Assembly (NCBI RefSeq): GCF_013402915.1
Contig: NC_050724.1
Location: 434,001 to 498,000, forward strand
Length of the DNA stretch: 64,000 nt
Direction: 5' to 3'
Source: Zygotorulaspora mrakii
Lineage: Eukaryota > Ascomycota > Saccharomycetes > Saccharomycetales > Saccharomycetaceae
The position numbers and the translations under genes were made by a program. Positions 57,201 to 64,000 of this stretch are shown piece by piece. The notes under the pieces were generated by a model. The model ran no database searches and was not told the origin of the DNA. It saw only the letters and a program-made list of their open reading frames with translations. Position 1 is the stretch's first letter. Each line of letters opens with the position of its first letter.

Positions 57201-58682
57201 TGGCTGCAAAGAAGGGTTGACAGTCGGATAACTCTGAGTAGCTGCAGTAAAGCCTCCTGTACTCTGTGGTTGCAAAGCAGACATATTGCCGTTCATCTGA
57301 TTTGAATAGCCTTGGGCGAATCCACCGGTATTCTGAGGGTTGATGATCCCTGCGCCGGTTGTCTGGACATTAGAAGGTGCATTTAATGATTGAGACAAAT
57401 ATCCAGTGTTATGAGGTTGCAAGGGTGCCTGGAAGTTATTTAAAGCACTACCAGTCATTTGACCAGGTGCGCCAAAACTTGTTTGGGGCATATAACCGGT
57501 GGCCGCAGAATTAATCATCGCTGAGCCAGTGGTTTGCGACTGAAGAGGTATCCCAAAACTCGTTTGTGGCATTATTCCAGTTCCTTGAGGTTGTACGTTG
57601 GACAAGCCTGCCGACAAAAGATCATCGAAAGGGGTACGAGTATTGGGAAGATCTGTGGTACTTTCCGCCGCAATGCTCAGATTTATAGCATCAATGAATC
57701 CAGAAATTTCATTTTTCGTTTTTGTATCAAACTCATAAGGGATCGAATCTCCTTGTAAAACTGTATTCACCAAATGCATAGCAAGTGCGAATTCTGGGAA
57801 AAGTAGTGCTCCAGCTTTGCTTGAATCGCATAATGCCCAAATTCTTGCCAATTGAGACGGTTGTAAACCAGATTTTATCAAAACTTTTCTACAGTCGTTA
57901 CCTGAAATAGTATTTGACCCTCTTGGTACCATAGATCTGAATAATTTCTCGAATTTAGCTTGGTCATTTGCTGTAATAAAAGACAACCGTCTCACCGGTA
58001 TCTTTATATCACTGTTAATACCATTATTTGCAAAAGAATTCACAAATCCGGTTGCAGTAGGCTTCAAAGGTTCGAGAGGTTGTTGCGAAGTTTGCGCATA
58101 AAATCCCGTCTGTTGAGGAAGTAGGGTGTTTTGGGTTTCCGGAAGTTGACCATACCCAGTGTGCTGCGGTTGCAGCCCAGTTTGCTGTGTTTGCTGTGTT
58201 TGCTGCTGCGAAAGAGGCATTCCGGTCATCTGGGGATGTTGTAGCATAGGCTGCTGAAATGGTACATTATAATAGCCAGTGCTTTGTGGCTGCATTGCCT
58301 GCATCTGAGACTGCGTCTGGGGCTGCTGATAGCTTCCAGAATTGAGATTTGATACATTAGAATGAAGCCCATTATTCCCAGTATCAGTAGAGTTTGCAAA
58401 GCCACCAGCTGATGGGATCGAAGGATAATAGTTAGCAGTTTGCTGCATATTATTTATTCCCGTATTCATATTACCACCTAAACCCTGAGGTGGCATGTTC
58501 GAAAACATTGAGCCATTCCCAAGAGATGTTGGCGCTCCCTGCTGTGAGTTATAAACAGAATTGGTACCACCCATTTGATTGAGGGGCTGCTGTTGCTGCT
58601 GTTGCTGTGAATTCTGTTGCTGTGGAAAATAGCCTGTCGCCGGTGGCCTGGAGTTCCCAGACGTGTTATAAGAACCAAACAT
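54255..58682 (-). CDS. PAN1: Endocytic actin-regulating EH-domain scaffold
   Basis: Predicted 1475-residue coat protein of the Pan1-End3-Sla1 complex that recruits and activates Arp2/3 at endocytic sites. S. cerevisiae Pan1 (YIR006C) is 1480. Order: Gln/Asn-rich N-terminus with xTG motifs; EH1 about 237-314 (LARIWALCD); a long repeat region (about 330-690) of [LIVM]xxQxTG units; EH2 about 707-777 (IWALCDINNNGQL, a calcium-loop-like EF hand); coiled-coil segments about 870-1090; a Lys/Glu-rich helix near 1170-1200; an acidic stretch (DDDDWSDGE); and a Pro-rich C-terminus ending GIPPPPPLPSM. About 16 sites fit the Prk1/Ark1 kinase motif. The first ATG is at 58682; the codon before is GTG. Confidence 0.96.
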   Translation of the reverse strand: MFGSYNTSGNSRPPATGYFPQQQNSQQQQQQQPLNQMGGTNSVYNSQQGAPTSLGNGSMFSNMPPQGLGGNMNTGINNMQQTANYYPSIPSAGGFANSTDTGNNGLHSNVSNLNSGSYQQPQTQSQMQAMQPQSTGYYNVPFQQPMLQHPQMTGMPLSQQQTQQTQQTGLQPQHTGYGQLPETQNTLLPQQTGFYAQTSQQPLEPLKPTATGFVNSFANNGINSDIKIPVRRLSFITANDQAKFEKLFRSMVPRGSNTISGNDCRKVLIKSGLQPSQLARIWALCDSSKAGALLFPEFALAMHLVNTVLQGDSIPYEFDTKTKNEISGFIDAINLSIAAESTTDLPNTRTPFDDLLSAGLSNVQPQGTGIMPQTSFGIPLQSQTTGSAMINSAATGYMPQTSFGAPGQMTGSALNNFQAPLQPHNTGYLSQSLNAPSNVQTTGAGIINPQNTGGFAQGYSNQMNGNMSALQPQSTGGFTAATQSYPTVNPSLQPQSTGGHVAGTQIYPTVNSSVQPQLTGGFSQGLQPQLTGNNSSNFQQQTTGMFSNLKPQNTGSFGSSISAIPITQQLQPTSFNSDLQQQNTGTLQQQSTGGFSSLLPPQMRANIAMQQPQATGGPPNVSFQQQSTGGYFPNLSVGSGSAPMVNQPQQTGNMFPLQNQQTGFLPASGFNPTKPLTAQKTGFGNNEIYSQSNFGSNFTAQTEDSITDEEKSLFYKVFETYDKENRGLLDASSAVEIFRKSGLNRTDLETIWALCDINNNGQLNKQEFALGMHLVYRKLNGFQLPSRLPLNLIPSSRKILDNVKDQLKNVRAEDDKKNVTKTDALSYKNNDDEEVLPSFRNRRKVFNTTAANFSPSSSPVSTPTQHKEVPKLQINRNKERGEQLYKAIAEKKQLIRGQRARKLTPSTDDFDRIEVLKGKIRAFERASDVQNASVPSELKAKFDSFMQKLPNVFYRINEVDSAISAAKIEIFRQKNPSCLVGSGPNGEITEDDKRKAKSKALLKSRMDALTGKVSSANDSFEAKEAQYNAEIAKIKSESSKNLEIIADIRRSIAELSASLTTSLNGGTVSNRAADFEKWELGAGLEPDVGSFINDLRSTSSAQHFQEEAKINSQQQQAVSSHRNTAQNYPNYTSEPERQISSREVGAQVRGADDRSMKKSDNAEDDAEERQLQEELNRLKLKKKEEKEKRLAELRRQIEAAQAESSDDEGAESVPIYKSVGGQNTVPLNDSRTSVLNVQSQHSSANVAPTGTGGPNPFFKQSGSTTSSFDSRAAEVQRRLQRGLDHNDDDDWSDGEPENQKLPASSTIKVEENATSKKSFQPDSTAISSPVLSTAVPYVSSNENVVAKVSSPVPIAPPIPQVGSTSAPPVPIAPPLPQVGSNQETPVPIAPMPPAADKFVEVEPTSAASSSTQTNAPSSFMAPPPLLPTNQAQTASGEESGGDDSDDLLSIPDSVASEDHGAPPSGIPPPPPLPSM

Positions 58683-59588
58683 CACGTACTTTGACGTTCT
58701 AATGAATCGTCCAAGGGCGAATTGACAACTGGAGAGTACTGGTCACAATGGAAATTACGGTCCTCAAGTGCCCTTCATCTTTTCAAAACTCGTTATTCTA
58801 AAGCGATCTGTGAGAGCGCGAACCAGGCCCCTATATGACGTATCTGGTGATATAAAAAATTGGATTCGGTCATGAAAACCGGTAAACAATTAATCCATGA
58901 AATATTAGCACTGGCTGAATTTTTCAGCTTGAAGCACCTGCTGCAGGATACCCTTATTATATATAAAGAAATATGGCGTTTTGGACACCAGATATGTATG
59001 ACCCGGAACAAAATGAGAGGGTTCTTCAAGATTATCAGAATCACTGAAGAGTACCGGAAGACAAAGAAGACCAAGAAGACCAAGATATCAAGTTTATTCA
59101 ATTCTACAGAGTGAACTCACCATGTAGTATAAAATTGAGGTTGAAGTGAAATATTTCTTGAGGGTAGTAGGTAGTCACTGGAGAGCAAAAAGCTCCCTTC
59201 CAGCCTTCTCGTTGGCATTGCTTTCAACGAGACATAATTTTGATGATATTCCAAAAATTCTCTACATAATTCTAAGTAGTTCTAAAGCGAACAACTTGTA
59301 GCGAATCATGAGAAGAAGGTCGTTAAAATTATTAAAATTTCAACCAGCAAAAACACAATCTCGGACGAATCCTCACTGATATGCGTATTTCCCGTGCATA
59401 AGGATGGTTTCTTCAAATACCAAGTAAACAGGCAGAAGCAAGTTACACATGGCAAATGTATCAAAACTCGGTTCTTATATAGTAATCTTATGCGCTCGAG
59501 TGAAAAATTTAGTGAAAACCCATATGAAAATATATGAATCATTGTATACGATAGACTGAGAATATGTAAAAATACAATGAATACTAAC
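58683..59588. other. Gene-free spacer between PAN1 and MPH1
   Basis: A 906-base stretch with no credible gene. It contains a TATATAAA box (about 58959-58966) and an ATG (58972) opening a 24-codon frame that is followed, past one TGA, by 34 more open codons rich in Glu/Asp/Gln. Nothing similar is known to me. In S. cerevisiae AIM21 and DJP1 lie between the MPH1 and PAN1/IST3 homologues, but I find no trace of either here. Confidence 0.5.
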
Positions 59589-62500
59589 TTAAAAGTCCGA
59601 TTCAGATCCTAAGATTTCATCTAATTCCTCTAGATCAACACAGCCTAAACTTGGGATAGTCTCGAATTCATCCGTACCTTGCGAATTTTGTAGCGGTTTA
59701 CTGAGAAGCCCCTTTTCTTTTGCGATTACATGAACGTCTTCCTCGAAACTTACTGCACCACTTTGTAATCCTCGTGCGATGCAGCGTTGTCTGTTCATTT
59801 GAATGACGATGGCTTCACTATTTTCATTCAGGTGTTGAAAAAGCTTTAACAATGCTTCATTGCGCGTACTGTGGGGTATAGTGGAGTACGTTGTGCCTTT
59901 CTGAAAAGTCGGTATTGTGTCAATTGACACAGTTTCACTTGCAGAGTAATTGCTCAAGAAGACCTTACGCTCTTCAGGCGTTAATAAACCATCACATTCT
60001 TCTGTTTGATTTCTCACAGGATATTCTGGAGAAATTGCGTTTGTGCGAATAATTGACGAAGTGTTGTTTTTGGTGCCATCTGGTTTAGCTGTAAGTCTTC
60101 TTTTTTTTAAAGCCGGCGGTGAACTATGACGCAGTTCATCGGAATCGATTTTCTCTCCCAAGCTTACACTCCCTACTAAGCTTATATTTTCCAAAGGATG
60201 ATCTTTGTTCTTATCTGGGAATGCGTCCATTTTCTCAGTTTCTTTCAATAAAACGCCTTGGAGATTTCTAGAATTTTGATGGTCATCTAAACAAACTGAT
60301 TTTGAATCTTTTTCAAAAAAATCTCCCATATCTGAACGGGATGGAGAAGAGAATTCCATAGAATCATATTGTAGATTATCCAGCGTGGGAAAATCCTTGC
60401 TCAATTTTTTTTCGCTTTTGTCCTCTATTTTCACTTTTTCAACAAGATTGGCAGCGGTTACTATTCCCGTATTGACATTATCAGGCATGAAGAACCGCTT
60501 TTCTTTGTTTATGGAGTCTTTCTTAAGTTTTATCTTAGCATTAGTTTTCTTTCCAAGCATGCATTGGGTAGCATAACGAATGACATCATCAGTATTATCC
60601 ATGTTAGTAAGTTGGTGGTCCTCCTCATTGACAGTGATAAATTCTTTGCGGCATATCGGGTCGATTTCCTTCGGTACAATCCTATCTGACTTTTTGAGAT
60701 GCAATAGGTCCTGAGATATTAGTCTTTGGAGATTATAATAGTCCTTCATCGCTTGTTCAAACTTTGAAGATTCGTTACCACTGAATAGCAAAACAATTTC
60801 ACCCGCCCTTTTTCTACCAGTTCGACCCATACGCTGTATATTCTTGATGGGACTGCCTGTTGTATCATAGCATATGATTAAATCTACTTCGCCTATGTCT
60901 AAACCTTCTTCACCGATTGAAGTACATACCAATACATTATATTGTCCATCTTTGAAGTCTTGAATTACTTGTTTTTGCTGCTTTTGGGTCATACCATTCA
61001 GTTGAGCTTCTTCCGAGCTACCAGTACGTCGAGCGCCCCTCTCTAACTGTTCCTGTTTCTTTTTCTCTTTCCTTTCTTCATCTACGGTTTTATATTCTTC
61101 CAGACGCTTGAACCTGTCTGCTTTTTTTCTACCTTTCGAACCATTTTTTCTTATGAATGACACTTCATCGAATCCTTCTTTGCCCTTGGATTGCCCAATA
61201 AATATGTGCGGTTTGATATGCGGATCAGATTGTTCGTCAATAAATTTGACTATTTCAAGAGCGCTCTCCCTTAGTTCAGTAAAGATGATCACCCTTGAGT
61301 CACTTTTGCCGTATTTGAAAAAAACATCTAGCTCATCTTGCATATACTTCAGTTTTCCGTGGCTTATAAACTTGGGTGTTCTCAAGAGTTCTTCGCATTG
61401 ATTTATTACGCTTTTCAGAATAGGATTATAATAAAACTCTGCGGCCGTTTTATTCTTTGATTTCCCCAAGTCATATTTTACAGTAAACTCCTTATATTTA
61501 TCATTAAAATATGAATAAAAAGTTCTTATTCCATAAATTTTTACTCTTTTCAGCATTTGCCCAACATGATTAAGTAACTGCAAAATGAAGAAATTTCGCC
61601 ATTTAATACCTTCGGGAATACCAGGATTAGCGACAATCTTTTGACTTTGCTGCATTGCTTTGAATGCATTAATCTGCGACGGTTTGCATTCTTCATAAAT
61701 TCCTAATTCAACAGCTTGCTCTAAGACCGGCTTTATTGCAATGCCTAGTTTCTCTATGATATCTTCAATATATCCAATTAGATCGATCTCCACTTTTTTT
61801 TGATGCCGGGGTTTCATGTACCTGGCTAAGTCTAAGCTTTCTTCTGTTCTTGTTTCAATTTTTGAAATGCAAAGATTCTTTACCACTTCCTGAACTGCTT
61901 CAAGGTTGGCTCCGGGTGTCGCCGTCAATGCCAGGATTCTAATGGACGTATTGAATCTGCCAATGAATTGGACAATATTTGTATATGCATATGATCCAGT
62001 TGCTCTATGCGCTTCATCAACAACCAAACAGATAATACTCTTTGGGTCGAGAACCCCCCTTTTAAGGTCATTTTCGACAACTTGTGGCGTCGTGAAGAAC
62101 ACACGCTTTTCATCCCATATCTGTTCTCTGTTTTTTCTGGACTTATCAAGAAGTATCGCAGTCTGGTCATGCGGAATACCAGTTATACCCAAACAAGCCT
62201 TGATCTGTTGTGCAACTAGCGGCCGCGTTGGTGCAGTGAATATTATCTTGCCTTCCATCGACCAGTTGAAAAAATTCAGCATGACGGCACTTGCAATAAA
62301 TGTTTTTCCCATACCTGTGGGAATAGCACATAAAACATTTTGAAATAGCGATTTTCGTACAATATCTAACTGATATTCCCTTATTGCAAAGTTGGTTGGA
62401 TAGATGAAAAAATGCAATCTACCAGCGTTGAGCTTATGATGAGTTGGTCGGTATGTGACTACTTCCTTGATCTCTTCATAATATGACTTTTGATCACCTA

Positions 62501-62654
62501 TCTTTTTCCCCAATAGATCTCTTTGGATAGGTATTGGCTTTCTTATCACACTCTTACTAACCATTCTGTTAACCGCATCAGCTTGAGACGACTTTTCTCG
62601 CAATGCTATACCCCGACCAGCAGAAGAATCAAGCTCAGCATTATTCATCACCAT
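59589..62654 (-). CDS. MPH1: 3'-5' DNA helicase of the FANCM family
   Basis: Predicted 1021-residue nuclear SF2 helicase that unwinds D-loops and remodels stalled forks, suppressing crossovers. S. cerevisiae Mph1 (YIR002C) is 993. Motifs: Walker A PTGMGKT (112-118), motif II VVDEAH (Asp213-Glu214-Ala215-His216), LALTATPG, and in the second RecA domain GEEGLDIGEVDLIICYD and RMGRTGRKRAGE. An insertion between the RecA domains (about 270-470) is typical of Hef/FANCM proteins. The C-terminal 350 residues are disordered and lack a nuclease domain, as in yeast. ATGs at codons 1 and 3 are both possible starts. Confidence 0.97.
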   Translation of the reverse strand: MVMNNAELDSSAGRGIALREKSSQADAVNRMVSKSVIRKPIPIQRDLLGKKIGDQKSYYEEIKEVVTYRPTHHKLNAGRLHFFIYPTNFAIREYQLDIVRKSLFQNVLCAIPTGMGKTFIASAVMLNFFNWSMEGKIIFTAPTRPLVAQQIKACLGITGIPHDQTAILLDKSRKNREQIWDEKRVFFTTPQVVENDLKRGVLDPKSIICLVVDEAHRATGSYAYTNIVQFIGRFNTSIRILALTATPGANLEAVQEVVKNLCISKIETRTEESLDLARYMKPRHQKKVEIDLIGYIEDIIEKLGIAIKPVLEQAVELGIYEECKPSQINAFKAMQQSQKIVANPGIPEGIKWRNFFILQLLNHVGQMLKRVKIYGIRTFYSYFNDKYKEFTVKYDLGKSKNKTAAEFYYNPILKSVINQCEELLRTPKFISHGKLKYMQDELDVFFKYGKSDSRVIIFTELRESALEIVKFIDEQSDPHIKPHIFIGQSKGKEGFDEVSFIRKNGSKGRKKADRFKRLEEYKTVDEERKEKKKQEQLERGARRTGSSEEAQLNGMTQKQQKQVIQDFKDGQYNVLVCTSIGEEGLDIGEVDLIICYDTTGSPIKNIQRMGRTGRKRAGEIVLLFSGNESSKFEQAMKDYYNLQRLISQDLLHLKKSDRIVPKEIDPICRKEFITVNEEDHQLTNMDNTDDVIRYATQCMLGKKTNAKIKLKKDSINKEKRFFMPDNVNTGIVTAANLVEKVKIEDKSEKKLSKDFPTLDNLQYDSMEFSSPSRSDMGDFFEKDSKSVCLDDHQNSRNLQGVLLKETEKMDAFPDKNKDHPLENISLVGSVSLGEKIDSDELRHSSPPALKKRRLTAKPDGTKNNTSSIIRTNAISPEYPVRNQTEECDGLLTPEERKVFLSNYSASETVSIDTIPTFQKGTTYSTIPHSTRNEALLKLFQHLNENSEAIVIQMNRQRCIARGLQSGAVSFEEDVHVIAKEKGLLSKPLQNSQGTDEFETIPSLGCVDLEELDEILGSESDF

Positions 62655-62861
62655 AAAAATTGGTCAAAGGACATGGAAAGACTGATATCGACTTAGTATG
62701 AGTTAACCACTTTTCGCATTGGGTAGTACAATGAGCGGTTAGTTATTTGTTTACATATATCAAACTCCAAAGTCGGGTTGTCTGTGTACTGACCCAAAGG
62801 AATAAGAAGAGAGAGTCATTTAACACGAATTTCCATTGAGGATATGGAGCCGGTATTTGTT

Positions 62862-64000
62862 CTATGTATTATATTTGACAGGCCTTACCCTTTTGAAGCT
62901 TTCAAAAGCAGTAATTATATCGTTCTTGGTGAATTTCACGTAAGTTCCCTTGTAGTGTCTTTCGATGAGGGTGTAGAGTTTCAGGTATACGGAAACAGTG
63001 TGACCTTGCAAGCAAGACCACAATTTATCACAGATGGCTTCTCTTGTAGAGTCGCTCGGCTCGTTAGCAAAGTGGGATTCCATATGATCATGAAGTCTCT
63101 CCACGAGAACTTGAATTTCTTTTGAGCTGTATGATGCGAGAATATTATCCAAATTATTCTTACTATACGCTGCCCAATGTGATGGGTCCGCAGCTTGAGC
63201 ACCGCTTGCATTTCCAACAAGGTTCATTGCACCATTGACAAAGGACGTCAATTTAGGCATGGCAGCCTCTATTAAGTGAACCGCGTACGCATCTTTCTCC
63301 TTATCAAACATTTTCTTTGCTGCTTGTATGGTAGAATCAAATAGTCCTTTGGCGTTCAAATTGTTCAGTATCTCAAAGAGCCAGTCTGAATTCATCAGTA
63401 GTGTTATCGTCCTATCAAGATTTGACGTGTTTGAAGTCGTCATTGGAGTACTGGTAATGACGGTATTCTTGGTATTTGATTTTTCTTCCATTAAGGCTGC
63501 TATAGCACTACCCAACTTGCGACATGCCTCATCAAAACACTGAATTGCCTCAAAAGGTGCATCTTTTTGAATTTTGAGCCGTTTCTGGAAGTACCCAATC
63601 AGCTCTTTGGAGTTATTGATCAATAGTGTGAACCCCAAAACCACCGGAAATATAATTCTTGATGAAAAGTTAATATTAATTCTTTGTATATAAACGACTT
63701 CCTCATCGATATGTTCTAGCCATAGCTGTTTTACCTGCACAAATAATCTGGACAGCACAGCGTTCAAGAACTCTGCATTAGAAGATTCCAAGTTCTTCAT
63801 TTTCTGTTCAAGAAAAACCATTAGTGCTGGTGCTAAAGACTTATCACTCTTCGATACATCGATCACGTAAGATGACATCTGTGTCATAATTGGCTGAAAA
63901 ATTCTAGAAACTAATTGAAATTCTCTGGAAGCAGATCCTCTATCCGATTGCAATGTTTTCACACCTTCCAGTGAAGTGATTCTCAATCTCGGGTCGTTAA
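62862..64000 (-). CDS. SEC3: Exocyst subunit Sec3, C-terminal part (cut by window edge)
   Basis: C-terminal 379 or so residues of a larger protein; the frame is open to the right edge, so the start is outside the window. An apparent start at 63986 is only a Leu (TTG) codon inside the gene. The segment is helical (for example LRITSLEGVKTLQSDRG, then LAPALMVFLEQKMKN) and ends near FTKNDIITAFESFKR, consistent with the C-terminal helical rods of Sec3, which tethers secretory vesicles at the bud. S. cerevisiae SEC3 (YER008C, 1336 residues) lies close to YER010C, whose homologue is 10 kb away here. NTF2 (YER009W), which lies between them in S. cerevisiae, is not in the window. Confidence 0.8.
   Translation of the reverse strand, partial: NDPRLRITSLEGVKTLQSDRGSASREFQLVSRIFQPIMTQMSSYVIDVSKSDKSLAPALMVFLEQKMKNLESSNAEFLNAVLSRLFVQVKQLWLEHIDEEVVYIQRININFSSRIIFPVVLGFTLLINNSKELIGYFQKRLKIQKDAPFEAIQCFDEACRKLGSAIAALMEEKSNTKNTVITSTPMTTSNTSNLDRTITLLMNSDWLFEILNNLNAKGLFDSTIQAAKKMFDKEKDAYAVHLIEAAMPKLTSFVNGAMNLVGNASGAQAADPSHWAAYSKNNLDNILASYSSKEIQVLVERLHDHMESHFANEPSDSTREAICDKLWSCLQGHTVSVYLKLYTLIERHYKGTYVKFTKNDIITAFESFKRVRPVKYNT

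Overview
The window is nuclear DNA of a budding yeast of the family Saccharomycetaceae. Coding frames are compact and almost intron-free. The one intron (RPL18) has the yeast signals GTATGT, TACTAAC and TAG, and nearly every protein has a recognisable Saccharomyces cerevisiae counterpart. The first 40 kb interleaves genes that S. cerevisiae splits between two duplicated tracts: the YOL120C-YOL110W side (RPL18, MCH4, RRI2, MSN1, PAP2, PTH4, MSB4, GET5, SHR5) and the YNL301C-YNL286W side (TOS6, CLA4, MON2, MRX6, RIM21, PUS4, MID1, RFC3, PCL1, CAF40, SEC21, CUS2). Single copies in merged order point to a lineage that did not undergo the whole-genome duplication (Zygosaccharomyces/Torulaspora- or Lachancea-like). 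The species cannot be fixed from sequence alone. Gene names are orthology calls made from remembered S. cerevisiae proteins and gene order.

Layout. 0.2-6 kb: RPL18, MCH4, a one-cysteine Prx5-type peroxiredoxin with a possible mitochondrial leader, RRI2. 6-15 kb: TOS6 behind a cluster of SBF-type boxes, MSN1 with a long Asn tract, PAP2/TRF4, PTH4, CLA4. 15-31 kb: MON2, MRX6, RIM21, MSB3/4, GET5, SHR5, PUS4, MID1. 31-40.4 kb: RFC3, PCL1, a very GC-rich spacer with several perfect hairpins, a small unrecognised gene, CAF40, an unusually AT-rich SEC21, CUS2. 40.4-44 kb: a gene-free tract bounded by tRNA genes (two tRNA-Gly(UCC), one tRNA-Thr(AGU)) and filled with solo, truncated, inverted and diverged copies of one LTR family. 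44-52 kb: MNT3, a PDR11/AUS1-type ABC transporter and TIR3, matching S. cerevisiae YIL014W-YIL011W. 52.6-64 kb: a YER010C-like RraA-fold gene, IST3, PAN1, MPH1 and the C-terminal part of SEC3.

The tRNA/LTR tract sits where the YNL/YOL-type order stops and YIL/YIR/YER-type order begins, so it looks like a rearrangement breakpoint relative to S. cerevisiae. Functionally the window is mostly housekeeping: translation, tRNA modification, RNA surveillance, replication clamp loading, secretion, endocytosis and cell polarity. Two accessory themes stand out. One is cell-cycle-timed wall/cyclin expression (TOS6, PCL1 with SBF-like boxes). The other is an anaerobic-growth neighbourhood (sterol-uptake ABC transporter next to a TIR wall mannoprotein).

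Start codons were checked by hand. Several longest open frames begin at GTG or TTG, and I moved those to the first in-frame ATG (MCH4, PTH4, CLA4, MRX6, MSB3/4, GET5, RFC3, PCL1, the 75-residue gene, SEC21, PDR11/AUS1, PAN1). No search or alignment program was run.
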